This document shows positions 24,574-38,300 of a stretch of DNA of 64,000 nt, piece after piece (within the stretch, counting starts at the first letter, position 1; each line of letters opens with the position of its first letter). The notes under the pieces are model-generated. The model was not told the origin of the DNA and made no database searches. It saw nothing but the letters and a program-made list of their open reading frames with translations. Where the stretch lies: contig JAVUNC010000006.1 of assembly GCA_032173965.1 (NCBI GenBank), forward strand, positions 36,675,870 to 36,739,869. The letters are read 5' to 3'. Source of the stretch: Sitta carolinensis. Its lineage: Eukaryota > Chordata > Aves > Passeriformes > Sittidae. The position numbers were made by a program, and so were the translations under genes.

Positions 24574-27500
24574 ATCTACCTCTGTCACTTAATCTGAAAA
24601 ACCTGGGCCCAGTGTGGAGTGTCATCCTTCTGATTTCCAGATAGAGACTATAAGAATAGTTTTAGGAGGCATGACTTTCTAAGATCATGCCACTCAAAAT
24701 GCCACAAGATCTTTAATAACGTAGTCACAGAATCTGGCATCTTTCCAGTGTATTATAGAATTCAAGACCTTAAAGAGGGAAACAACCATTTTGCAGCTAT
24801 AAGAGATCTGACACTATATGTTTTCTTTGTCTACTGGGAAATTCCTGGAAATGCTTTTTCTTTTACATAATTACATGCTGCTGACAAGGTGGTGGCAGTT
24901 ACAAATGCTGCAGTAACCCACTGCATTATCCCTGGGGAAGACAAGAAATTTCTATTTGAAGAGCACAGGCTCCTGAAACAATCAAAGTCTCCCCCTGAGG
25001 TTTGAGATGGTTGTATGTGCCACAACATGGCAGGTTGCTTCTCCTGAGGGCGCACACAGCCTGGGGGCTGCTCTTGTCAGCTCAGTGGAATCTGCTAGCA
25101 CAGGAATCAAGGGGAGCAGTCTGGCTTGGGCCCGGTGGAATTCACTGACAGCACTGAGCCAAGGCTTGGTTAACATACCCAGTTTGGATGCCATGCATCT
25201 CCAAATTAGAGTGGATATTGAACTATGTTTCCCTTAAATGGCTTTTCCTTTTTCCCTCTCAACATAACATCTTTACTGCAGAGACCTAGTTTTTTAACTT
25301 TCTTCTCATAGTTATTCCCTTATTTACCTTTTTTTCTGGAGATATCTGGGACTTACATTATGAATTATTAACCTTAATGGTTTTTTTTCCTCTGGAGCTC
25401 TTGATAGGTTTTTTACCTTTTAGAAACCAACACAGAGTGAGAAACCGTCATATTTATTTTCACAAGGATTCTCCTTCAAAGATAGCAAGAGATACTTTAA
25501 TATCTTTCGCTCTCTTTTTTGCTGAACTGGAGTAAATTTGGTGGAAGCAGTGAAGAAGGTGAGCGAGTTAATGAAATAAACTTCTGTTTATTTCTGGGTT
25601 ACTAGAAGAGTTAATTTATTACTTATTAATATTAATTCAGTGTAAATTTGAAACAACTCCTTATGCCATAGCTAATGAAAGTGAATTATTACTAAAAAAA
25701 TATTAAATTCTTTCATCCTACATAACCTAGAAAATGAATAATTCTTAACTGTTTATTGTTATTATGGAACAGGTTCATTGCACCTAAATTTGCCACATTT
25801 GTACACATAAAAATCATGACAGTTCCTGCCTAGAACCACTTCTTTAGTAAAAGAAGAGAAAACAGTGCTTTTGATTCCCTCTTAATGGGTAGGTAGCACT
25901 GAAGGCAAAGCTTTGATTTCAATATCTTAAAAATGAGGAACTGAAAATTCACCTTGCAAGGATCTAATATTCTTCAGCTATAACTATTTGCATTTCTCAT
26001 CTTATAGTCTAAATTCGTAAGTGGAACATGCTCAATACTGAGTCACTTTGGGTTGTGTGAATTTTATATTAAGATTTATTTCAATAAAGTTAACAAAGTT
26101 TGATAGTAAGATATTAAGAGACTTCAAAGTGATTAGGCATGCACCCATATTTTTTAATATAATCAGCTTTAAATTAGGTTCAACAAAAACATAAAGGTTT
26201 ATTTCAGATTTGAAACATTTATCTGTATGGTCTTACTACTGGACCTGTAAAATGAATAATCTGATTTTCCCCATAGGGCTTTGAGATATGAGACCTTGTT
26301 TGCCTCTTGATCTACAGCCGTCTTTGATGCTCTTTACAGGGTACATGGTCCTTGGAGTGAATATTTTGTAAAAGTATGTTTCATCCTACATTGAAGAGAT
26401 ACTATGAATCCCAGCAGTTTCTAGGCTATATCAACTGCTTATAAATGAAAAATATGGTATATTAGAAATACTATTTCATCTTTCGGCTTAATTTGAATAC
26501 CTATCTTGAATCCATTACCATTTTAAACCACTAAAATAAGCCTACAAAAAACCTAAATATAACCCCAAATACAATGTTTAAATTCTATATTGATTTAGAA
26601 ATTAAATATGTGAAATATTTGAGGTTTTCTCTTGGTGTCTACTAGAATTGTTCAAATTGAGCTGTGGAATCAAATGTGTATTCCTTGTAATAAAGACAAG
26701 AGATCTTAAAATCTTTTAGGCAAATTCAAGTACTGAAGGGCTATGCAAGTCTCTTCATTTTATACAAGGCGTTTAATCTCCTCTAGTTAGTCTGCCATTC
26801 CCAGTAAATATGAATTGTTTACTCAAATTTCTTCCCTAATCACTGAAAGCAGATGATGTTCTTTTGCATTTTTATTGTGTTAAATAACTTTCCAACAGAA
26901 GACTGATTTGATTAGCATTAAACAATTTAACGATCAACAATAAAATGTTTACCACAATTAATATATTTATATTAATATATCTGGAATATATTAACTTATA
27001 TGAGCATATTTTGAAATGTACAAAGATTTATTTTCTTTGATTTCTTTTGTTTTCCAAACTGCCAGCAGAATCCATGTAAAATCACCTCCCCAGAAATTAT
27101 GAAGTGGAAAACAAAAACCAAAACTTCTACTAAGCAGTGTGGGTCATGGAGACATAATTTTATTGATAAATTCAAATTCTAAGACTTTATTTGCCATCCT
27201 TAATTCATTTACAGGGAGATAAAATGTGAAACCTCACTAATTTCTTGTAGATCAGGTATGTTTGTTCAAGAGCACAATACACAATTGACAAAATCATACA
27301 TTTGCTTAATGAGGGATAAGAAATTTAAACCAGATATACAGCAACATTTTTTTATCTTTAATCAAAGTGAGTGTCCATGGCTCTTTGAACTTTCAGCTTT
27401 CAGAAAAACAATACCAGTAAGGCAGTTACAATATGCAAGTCTTTGCGAGATTTCAGTTCTGATTGTCATAAAGTAAGTAAGAAAAAGAACAGTAAAATAC

Positions 27501-28121
27501 AATTTAAAAAGCAAACTAAACTCTAACGTTACAATACCTTCTCTTTGTTATCTCCCTTGTATGCAAAGACATAGAATCCTACTTTCTGCTGTGTGGAAAG
27601 AGAAATATTGTCCTGTGGGATCTTTAAAATACTGATGATTGCAATACAGATGCTGCTTTGTCTCTTCTTAGCAGTATGAGCAGAATTTCTTTAGCAGATG
27701 ATCAAAATCTGGGATTTTTGATCTGCTTCAGGTTCTGAGTCTCCATGAATGAAGTAGATAATAGGTGATCTAATAAAGATACAACGAGAAACATCCAGTC
27801 ATTTTGCTCAACCTCAGCTCATGTTTTAAACTAAACCAAACATGATCCAAAATTATCTTGGAGCTGTTGGTTATTTTGGAAGAATGTGTTTCAATCTTTT
27901 TTTAAGATTGCAGATCAATTTGCAAATAGAATTAGAAATCCACGGAAAAACAGCAATTATTTGGAACATATTCTAAGTTTAAAGATTCTGAAAAAGTTGA
28001 TGTGCAAACAAAATTAATCAAAATGCTTCCACCCTTGTGAGGACCGTGTCGCAATCTTAATCTTCCTTGTGTGGGTTATGGTTGTGTCTTTATTAGTTTA
28101 GTAATAAAATGTACAAAGACA
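24574..28121. other. Noncoding DNA with one GC-raised patch
   Basis: Mostly AT-rich with nothing recognised. The patch at about 24960-25200 is visibly richer in G and C than its surroundings and is open on both strands (25007-25237 plus; 24831-25055 and 24982-25194 minus). None of the three translations resembles a known protein. It could be a decayed repeat, a regulatory element or an exon of an unrecognised gene. Confidence 0.55.
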
Positions 28122-28171
28122 TTTACTCTGCAGAATACTAAATGTGTTTACTCTGTAGAATACCGAATATG
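28122..28171. repeat. Tandem duplication of a 25-base unit
   Basis: Two adjacent 25-base copies beginning TTTACTCTG (28122-28146 and 28147-28171) differ at four positions. This is a small local duplication, old enough to have collected changes. Confidence 0.9.
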
Positions 28172-28337
28172 GGTTTGGTTCTTTTTTTCTTACAACTAGT
28201 CCAACACAGAAGACAACAAATGAGACAGTTTCATCTCTTCATCTCTCTATTTAGTTCTATAGAGCTGCTTTTATCATAGAATTTTCATGGTTCTAAAGGA
28301 TTATAGATTTCGCCTTACTCTAGATTTCATCTTCTTC

Positions 28338-28363
<26 letters not shown>
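28338..28363. repeat. Poly(T) homopolymer, 26 bases
   Basis: An uninterrupted run of 26 T, the longest homopolymer in the window. On the minus strand it could be an A-tail, but no recognisable retroelement lies on the expected side. Confidence 0.9.
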
Positions 28364-28368
<5 letters not shown>

Positions 28369-31300
28369 GGGGAAGGATCAAAATCTCAGTGTAGGAAAAT
28401 AAAGCTGCAGATCCCAAAGATTAAATTATAAGACTGTTCCATTTTATCTGAGGAAAACTTTTTTTATCCATGGTGATTGCTTTGTGTCATAGAAAATCAG
28501 TCACAATAAAAGGTAAAATCTGAATACAAATACGTCAAATTTGATGTATTAAGTGCAAGACGATCTTTCTCCTCTTGGGAAACTTGATTTGATATTTTTA
28601 GTTTAAATTACTCTATTTGCCCAGAGTAATACAGATATCCATTTCTGGAAACATCTAGACTTGAGTCTTTTTTTCTGAGAGTTTAATTAATTTGAAGACA
28701 TCGGCATTAGTTTGAAGTAGAAAATATTAATGATACATATTAGTCAGAGCAGCAATTCATTATATCTTGGCTTTCAAACCTTCTATCTGACCTAAATAAA
28801 GTTCAGTTTCTCGCTAACGCTAAAAAGTTTGTCTCAGAATCTTTTTGTCACACATATTCACACATTTCTTTGAATTAATTTTAATAAAAAATTCCCCTGC
28901 CCCAAAAGTACTCTAGCTATGCATAAATATAAACATGAAACCACATTTGAAGATATCAAATGAGTGTTTGTTACCTTCTAGGAAAAATTAGGTCTTTTCT
29001 TCAAAAATAGACAACCTAATAATATCGGTGTCAGACAATCATACTCTTTCATCGTGGTATCTGTTTACATTAATTTGGTTTAGTGTCCTTAAACATACAA
29101 TGTAAACCAAGACTAAACGTGCAACAAATACATCGGCAGGTTTGTGATGCCCAGACGTATGGCAAGTTGAAAATGAAACAAAACAAAATAGATTTTTTAA
29201 TGTATTCTTAATTGATAAGATATCAGGAATTTATATTGATAAGATTTTGAGACCTGCAAGAAAGAAACTATATTGCATTAAGCTGCTATGCTCCCTGTGG
29301 CTCAGAATAGGCAAATCCTCTGTGTTGTTTGCCTTCTCCCTTCAAATTATATATGTCATTGCACATACTTCACTTCACATCTTCTCTGCTGGTGCAAATT
29401 AGCATTGAAACATCCAAGAACAATGTTGTTTATATAAACTGAAGAACTGACATTAACTTTTAGTTCCTGAACTGAGCACAAATTTGACAGCATATTTGTT
29501 GTGCACATGAACATGACAGATAAAAAGGGAACATTTTGTTGCTTCCTGTGCTACACTGTATTGCTACAGAGCACAATTGAAAATAGAATTTTCTTCCATT
29601 TGAAGTTCAGCTTCAATAAATAAACTGAAGAATAATCATAAATAGATCAAACTTCTGAGATATTGGTCATGCACATGTTTTTAAAAATTACATGATGTTT
29701 TGTTGAAAAACTACACACATATCCCCTTTTAATATATATTAGACAATGGAATAATATATTTTTGGTAGATTTTTCTGTAGATGTCATAGCCATGTCTCAT
29801 AGATGAAACATATGAAACTGTAGGGTAATCTCATAGCTTTTAATTGCACTAATATCTTGGTGATGAGTTCTTAGCAATGAGCAATTTCTCCTTGTTGATC
29901 CTCAACAGAAAACATAACCTTTTCTGTTGAAAATCAGAGAAAAACAATAGTTATTAACAATGATTCATTTAATCAGGGAAGTCTGATTAAATTCTTCAAT
30001 GTTTTATTGTCCTTCAGGTTTAAATTAATTATTGGATTTATGCCAAAGGAATGAGGTCCACACTAACTTACAAGGAACTTGTTTAGCCAATTACAAAATC
30101 AAAGACATACTGTAATCAAAAGAAAATAAATAATCAATCAAGCAAACCTTTTTCTGAGATTTATACTAAAACCAAAGAAATCCTTAATTACAGAAATACC
30201 TGTAATTCATACTAATTAACAGCTATACAACTGAGACAATAACATGGGTTATTTCAGGTCTCATTATTGCTAGTCTTTATTAGGATAGCACCTAGAGGTC
30301 AATAAACAATGAAACTTGATTATGCTAGGCAATAGAAGACAATTTCCTTTCATAGAGTATTGATCACAAATTAACATTAAGTGCACAGAATGTGGGACAT
30401 CCTTAATATCACCAAGATAAAAAAAAGGCAGAAAGAATAAAGGAATCTCCCAATTTTTTAAGACAATTTTTTTAAGAAGTACTTGTTAATGAAAGCTAAA
30501 ATCCATGGAGAAAGGAGGGAAGGTAAAGAGCAGGGTTTGGGGTATATAATAGATTAAAAGGAAATGTGGAAAGGAAACAAACAGGTTGTAGATAAAAAGA
30601 AAGTTTCTAGAAAGCACCTCCAAGCCCTGATCAGAAAATGCCTTTCACTGCTGCAGGAACAGGGAGGTCTCTGCCCACTCAGCCAGCATTAGAATTGCTC
30701 CTTGTGCAGGAACTCCCTGCACAGGCCTATGAGGAGTCTGTCCCAATATACACAGCTGTAAAAGATGGTCATGAAAACTGTCACTGATGCAATGTGATAT
30801 CACAGGCATATTTGTGGCTCTGGAAAGAACCGTGTTGTATAAATGAATAACATTGTCATTTATTTCTTCTCTAGTTTATTATTCTGGGTAGGCGATTTCT
30901 GTTTTGGTTTACTTTTTTCTTTGACTTTTTTATGCATCAGAGCTACTTTTTCATATAACAATGCTAAGGAGATTTCTGTATATATTGTTATAGTGACGAG
31001 TGAGAGAGAAAGTATTGTTTATGACACTATAGATTTTCCCTTTTTCAGAAAAATATTTTTTCTTACACTTCTGAGGTTTTGAGTAAAAAAAAAAAATTCT
31101 AATGTTTTTGATTCAAGATAAAAACAATGCACTTTTATTTAGCTCCAGGACATGATCAGGCAATCCTTTTTCAAGTTCATTCTCCTTTCTCTTCCTATCT
31201 AATTACTAGCCCTAAAATTTGTCTTCATTTGTGTTTCTTCTGTTAGGTAATACTAGACGTGAAATCAAATTGAAGATTCATCTAAAGCAATCCCATAAGC

Positions 31301-32334
31301 ACATCAGGCCTTAAGCTCATAAAGTCTGGGATAATTCAGGAAATCTTTGGTATAATTTTTATGAAACACAGACTATATTCAAGGTTCATTTCTTTTCCTC
31401 TCTTTAGAAAGAAAGTATTGAAATTTTTGTATCATGGTGCAAGATTTAAAACTGCATATTATATACTGCATACATATAATGTTTTCTCTAATAAATACAG
31501 ATTAGAATTAGACTCTTTGAAGTAAATCTAATAAATCACCTGAATGACATCACAACTGATATGTCTAAGAGTCATTATGTGTAATTGGCTAATGGTGTAT
31601 TTACTCTTGTGCTATTGGATCACCCTCAGGGATAATTCCAGTAAGTCTTAAATCTCGGGAAGTATTTCTCTGTAGAGGTAAATTACCTTTATTTTTTTAG
31701 TAAAGAACACTAACTAATTACTTTTATTTAAATTCATTTGTAAAGCAATAAATCTGTCTTGAGGTTTCACTGCATTTCAAGTGATGAATTTGATGTTCTC
31801 TGCTGCCTTGAATTTCCCCCTTGAGCCAAGAAAGGTGATGAGAAAAGGAAATGAAGCCCCAAAATCCAGAGTTCATGAAACCCAGTATTAAAAACATATG
31901 TAGCATGTACAGAGAGGATCTCAGTCAGTGCCCGTTGGTTGGGAATTACTATAAAAGACTAAAATTTTTGTTCAAAAGGAAAAGTATAAATTTAATGTCC
32001 TCAAGGCAGAGAAGACTTCTCTGGAAGTGTGGAAGGTAGCAGATGCTGGGATTCTGTCTAATATATAGGGATACTCAGAGAAAGAGTACAGAAGCTATAA
32101 AAATTAATAATGCTTAATGTTGTCTTGTAGAAAGACTAACACACATTACATATACCAAATTATTTTTTTTCTCTATGAATAGCTCAATATTTCACCTATT
32201 GATTTGCAGGTGTACCTTTAAATATGTGTTTCTTATTGCCTACAGAAAATCTCCAAATTTTTTTTAAAAGTTCAACTAATGGAGAATTTTGTAGCTTATA
32301 AACTCACATTTACTGTGCAATAGACAAAAAAACC
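28364..32334. other. AT-rich noncoding DNA
   Basis: No gene recognised. A slightly GC-raised stretch at about 30610-30770 contains a short TGCAGGAACTCCCTGCA inverted repeat but nothing identifiable. The open frame at 30843-31082 is Phe/Leu-rich because of T-rich sequence and is not convincing as a membrane protein. Confidence 0.6.
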
Positions 32335-32352
32335 AAAAAAAAAAAAAAAAAA
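32335..32352. repeat. Poly(A) homopolymer, 18 bases
   Basis: A run of 18 A preceded by an A-run interrupted by CC and followed by GAAAGAAAA. It is part of an A-rich stretch continuing to about 32420. Confidence 0.9.
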
Positions 32353-35300
32353 GAAAGAAAACCCTAAAAACTTGTTTTTAAAGCAAAGGCAAAAACAAAA
32401 GGAAAAGAAAAAGAAAATACATTTCTGTTTGAAGATATTTTGCAAAATAAGTGGTTCAAAACTACTCTGCATCTTGTTTCGCAGTAATGATTAATAAGAG
32501 ACATTTAAATTGAAGGTTTAGGAATAAAATAAATATTTAGGACCATGACAGTAAGCTTCAGAATTACTGGTTTCTGTTAATTAGTTTCCTTCAGTTGCTA
32601 GCTTTAGAGTGTTTTACTGGAAATGTGTGATTTTAATTAAGACACAAGACCTTTCTGGAGATATTATTTCTAGGTAAGCAGTACAATTCATATTAAGTGG
32701 ACCACACATTCCAATTTGATTTGAGGACATCATTACCTTTGAAAGTTATTTTCTTTCCTCATCATAAAGGCTAACAAATTTACCTTGGAATTCAATTATC
32801 AATTTAATTAAACAATTTGCTGTGATTTTATTGCCATAAAAATGTTATTCTTTAAAATACAGGGTTTATTTTAAAAAAACCTATTGCTTTCTATTCTGAT
32901 CCACATTGACAAGTGACCATCTTTTCCATTTTGTTTCTCTCTCTAGGCAGTTTGAACTAGTAGTGTGATGTAAAAATCTGAATTATTGGAATTTCTCTTG
33001 ATTTCAGTGAAGCTGGTAGGGCTTTTCATTTTCAGGAGAAGGTTGGAATGCAATCATCAGCTGGAGTGGAGGAACAGAAACTGTAAAGGTAAAATTCATT
33101 ATTATGGACAAAAGTCTTTCAGCCTGAGTTGCAAGGACGAACCAAAGCTTTTAGTTCAAAGAAAAAAAAATCCTGTGTGTCTTGGAAAAATAAGGCTGAT
33201 GTGAAGAGTACAGGAATCAGCTTTTTTAAAGGAGCTGTTCTTTGGACTTTAACAAGGTAAACAGTGTGATTATTAGAAATTATGTTGAAGTGGCAAGATG
33301 TCCAATGGGACAAGAAAAAGTATTTACCATTAATCTCTCTGACTCATCTTTGTTACTAAGTGCCCCAAACAATAATTGATAAGAGTGCTTTGGGAAATTT
33401 TAAATTTCTAGTTTAAAGAGAATCAAGTTGACAAAAGAATGGCATAGAAAGCTGTCCGTCACATCTAACAATGTACCTAAGTAATGGTTCTGGATGCCTG
33501 CAGGGCCAGGTAAATTAGAAGTACTACTAATAATTTTTAACCAGATGTTCTTCTGAGAAATTTATGCTAGTTGAGTTTGGCCCACAAATTTGGTTTTGCT
33601 CTTGTTGATACGTGGAATTATTCTGTTATTGAAATATATCTTTTTGACTCCCACAAGTGCTAGCCTTTCTATACTCTTTATTCATCAGGGTGAAAGTCTG
33701 AAACTGTGGTGATGACAAGGATTTTTAAGGCTGAGAGGAGGTGGCAGCTTCTTTGAAGCTAATGATACTTGGAGACATGCCTTTGTTAGGTTCCTGATAG
33801 ATTCCCTTGTTTTGCAATGAAATGTTGTGTCATAATTCCTTGTCACTTGATCAGGAAGGACAGGTTTATGTTAGATGGATATAAGAGCTGGATGGGAATG
33901 TGGGCAGGTAATGGAACTGCACTGTGGATGGGTGCAGACAGGTAGTGTGCCACTCAACCTGATGCCATTGACACAGATCACAGAGAGGTTGATCTTAGGT
34001 AACTTTGCCTAAAGACAGTAACTTTTCTCTCTTTAGTGGCATTTTGAATAATCCATGCATGATTTTGTGTAATATTACATGTTATACGGGTGTTTTCAGA
34101 ATTGGTGTCGACACTGACTCCAGAAAGTAAAAATGACATAAAGAGGCAGCTGATGATGTCAGCTTAATGGTGTCTGATGTTTTTTCACCCAACATTTTGT
34201 TTGTTTAGCCCAACGAAATTTTGGACTCTTCTTGGTCAAATTCAAGGTACTTTTCTCTAGTTTGTTTGGGGTTTTTTTTGTCTCCATTGGTAGAATTTTC
34301 TGACTAACTTAAAATCATGGTTTATTGAAAGAACAGATATTTGCATTAATCACAGTGACTAAAAAATATTTCTCTATCACTTAAGAAAGATGTTTGAAAC
34401 TTTATCAGTACATTAAAAGCAGCAAAAATATTCCAGGCTAATTGCTAATGCAGGACTTAATATGTATTTATATTTTTGTTTGGTTTAAGGATGCAGAATT
34501 CTGGAGATAATTCCTATTCTGATATACACTACAGCTTGCCACTGCAAATGGAGATGAATAATTGAAGACTATATAAATTAAAATCACTGTTCTGTTCATA
34601 TAGACTGTCTCTTTCTCATATCTAGGAACTGAGGTAATCATCACTGAGAGCAACTTTCAAGAAATGTGACATGAAAGAGAAGATTTACATATTTGAAATA
34701 TCTCTTCTGTTTTTTCTTTATAGTCTCCCTTAAACATACTAGAGTGATATGAATAAGATATATTTTAAATGTCTAACTAACCCTTACATTTTCTATTTCC
34801 AATAAATTTCCTTGCACTGCCAAATAGCAAACAACACATGAGAAGCCTGATTCACTTATTTGTAGGTGATCTATGTTGCAATCTGTAAGTCCTTACAATT
34901 TTTTTTCTCAGTCAGCACTATAAACAACTCGATTTTTTGAATATGTTTCACAAATAGTATATTCAGGTTTGATTTATTTTATGAAGGTTTTATAGAAGCA
35001 AAACATACCTAGGAGGTACAAGAAAAAGTAGGACTTAAAAAAAGTAACTGAATCATCACTTTTTACACCACTCTAATTTTTTACTTTAATAAAGTGAAAT
35101 TACAACAGAATTGATTGTATTGTTCTTTTCAGTTCACTGAATTTTCTAATGATATATAGATAGTACTGCAACCATGAGGACAAAAATCCCAATACACTAT
35201 TATTTATCCAAAGTCAGAGCTTGTGACAGGCGTCTTTATATTTTGCTGTCTTTCCTTCCATGTCCAGGCATAGAATCCAGTCATAACTTGGATGCTTCTA

Positions 35301-38300
35301 TCTGCTAAACATGCAATTGTTTCATAGCAGAAGACAGACATAAAATAACTGAAAGTATGATTACACTGCTTCTGCCAAGACTGCAGGTTTTATACACCTT
35401 CGATATTTTCCCAGTATTCCTTCCTTAAGCAAATAAGGTCTGTGGTGCTGTAGTTCTGATTATAGGGAGAGGTGGGAGCTTTGGATATGTTTATATTTGA
35501 ATTGAGGAATAAAATAATGGTATTATCATTCAAAAATTACATTAGAGAAAATACCTCTTCTATGTGTTATTTTGATGGAAGCAATAGACTGGGCCAGTGG
35601 TATTTCAGTCCTTGGTGTGGTGTGACAGATAACTTATACCAGTGAAGTTTGAATAAAAGCTCAGAAAAATGCCAGGATATAACACTATAAGGTAACAGGC
35701 ACATTATGGGGATTTAACTCAAAATTTAATTTGTCTGCTGAAGGAAAGCACTCTGCCCTCTGACATAGTGAACTTAGACTCTTACACAGTGAGCTATTCC
35801 AACTCTCTGTATCTACATCAGATCCATTCCTAATTTGTTCCTAGATTTGTGTAGCCTGCTGAAAGTAGTAGCAGTAGAAGGAACCAAAGAAACTTGATAC
35901 TCTTGAGAGGGAAGGGAAAAGGGAAGAGAATATAAACTCACAAATTCAAACCCAAAATGACTGAGAGATAATAAGCACTGGAGCCTTAAAGTGGATTTAT
36001 TTAATTCTTATTAGTGTTGAAACCAGTAATGTCAGATGCTAAATGGATGCACCTCTCTTTGTCCATAAAGTTGTAATTTGTGCAGGTACATTCTTCTTTT
36101 CTCTTCTTCAAATGTTGTTTTCAAGTTTCTCAAGTTCAAAGACTCTCTCTTGTTCTCCTAAGCAAAGAAACAATCAGAAGACATTTGAAAGAAGAACAGC
36201 TTGTAAATTCTCAAGGAATGGCTGGGCATCATAATATTATCAAGGAATTAGTGTAAGTCAACTTTGGCATTCAGTCAGATGCTTTTTACTTTGTGAGCTG
36301 GCTTCACACAAGCCTTAGGGAATCACAAATGTCAGAACTGGGCTATAGTGCAGCTTTCTTGCCTTTTTAAACAGTGTCCTGTGTTAACCTGTCTGACACA
36401 TCTGGTAAATTTCAAAAGCAGGAGTAAAAGCAACTCTATGTAGGAAAGACATGAGAAAGAAATTCAGAGGCACCATCCTTCCTTTTACAGACAGAGTATA
36501 TCACCAGAGCACAGTTGGTATTTTTCATTATTGAGAACATGCAGCAGCTTAATTTCACCAAGGCTAATTGATTTTCACAGCTGGTGAATGAAAGGCTAAA
36601 GATGATATGAAATTTGAAAATGATGCTTGTCTAGGAGCTGAAGCTTCTAGCATGTGTGGAGACAACAGAAAGGCTTTGGAACTGGAATTACTAATATATC
36701 TAACAATAACGTCAGGTCTCTGGTATGTTTAAGATATTCATCAATCTCTCCATACTGCAGGTAGTTACAAGTGGCCATATCCTCTCTCTTAAGAAAACCT
36801 CACACATCTCTCACTTATTTAATTTCATTTTACTACCAAAAGGTTGAATAGGTTTATGTCATATGTGCTATAATTATCTACAGAAGGCAACATCCTACTG
36901 AATAAACATGTTTCATTATTTGTTACAGGCAAAACAGACCATGCAGCTGAAAGAAGTCTGCTAGAGTTGATCAAAGGAAGGGTTTGTCTGAAAAAAGAAA
37001 AGTCCACTGTGGAAGGGATTAATCAAGCTCAGCTGTAAAAGTCATTCTTTAATAGCATTTAATCTTATTCAGGATATCAAATTTCTTCATGTGTGGTCAA
37101 TCTTCCTTACCACTGCTAAACAAATCCATGGGATGCACACATTAAGACTGTTGACATTTAAGCATGTACCCCAATCTCTTCCTGAATGCTAAAGCTTTTT
37201 GGTTGCCTTCAGATGCTTAAAAGCAATTTTCTTGATCAATGTGATATAGGCATTTAATTTTAATGAGAATAAATATTTTGTATGTGTTAATTTATAAAAA
37301 ACTGCCAAAATGTCTCCAACTTGTAGTTATGCCATGGAGGACCATAATTTAGCAAAGTCTCACCTGCTCTATTTGATTGATTAATAATAAATCACAATGA
37401 ATCTTATCCTTTCCCTCTTGGTAATTCATTACTATATTTCAACATGAAGAATTTCCTATTTTGAAAATTGCTTTCCATAACAATTTAATATATTAATTAA
37501 TACACATATTTCATGAAAACATCTAAGTCAAGGAAATTCATATAGTTGTTACAAGCTACTTATTAAAATCATGCATAGTGGCAATTGGTGATTTTGGGAA
37601 ACTACAGATTTTAGAAAGACTGTTTAAGAAAACTTTTCTATGAAATCCATTCCTGTATTAGTGTACACACCCCCTGCCCCCACCTCATCCTGTTGTAGCA
37701 CCAAAGTTACAGTTTTAAGTCACTGAGAAAGGTCTATAAGGTGTGATATTTGGACAGTGATATTTTGACACAGTAAATATCCAAAGTGTCCCGTGAGTTT
37801 ATATAAAAAATATATAAACTACTAAATGTAATGTGAATGAGATCTAAATAAAATTGCATTGTGTCATATAAAAGATCTCTATCCATAGATGTCAATGTTT
37901 AGACAAAATTTTATAAAATGTCCAGTGGCCAAAATGGACAAGTTATTTTGTCGTAGAAACATAACATGGATTTTCCATACAGGTACTTTCCAAATTTTTT
38001 GCTTATGAGTGGCAGAAATCAAGATAGATTTTTACTAACCACTTATTTCTTTCACTTTTTACGCAAATATGGCTAAACTTCACCTGTGAGGGACACTTAT
38101 AACTGGCTTTTCTTCCTCCTCAACAACAACAACAACAAAAAAAATCAGATATGGTTTGATGGTGGCAGTGTCAAAAATTTTAGAGCATGACATAAGAATT
38201 TAGCCTGCATTACACCTCCCGGAACCCAGTCTAAATGTGTGAGACCAACTTTGTGCTGTCTGGGGAGTCATTTGGTCCAGTATTAAAAGGTGTTCCAGCT

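Noticed and set aside
28270..28310. ATCATAGAATTTTCATGG, like a minus-strand CR1 3' end
   Set aside because: Only the first ten bases fit. The following GGTTGGAAAGGACCTTAAAGATC-type sequence is not convincingly present.
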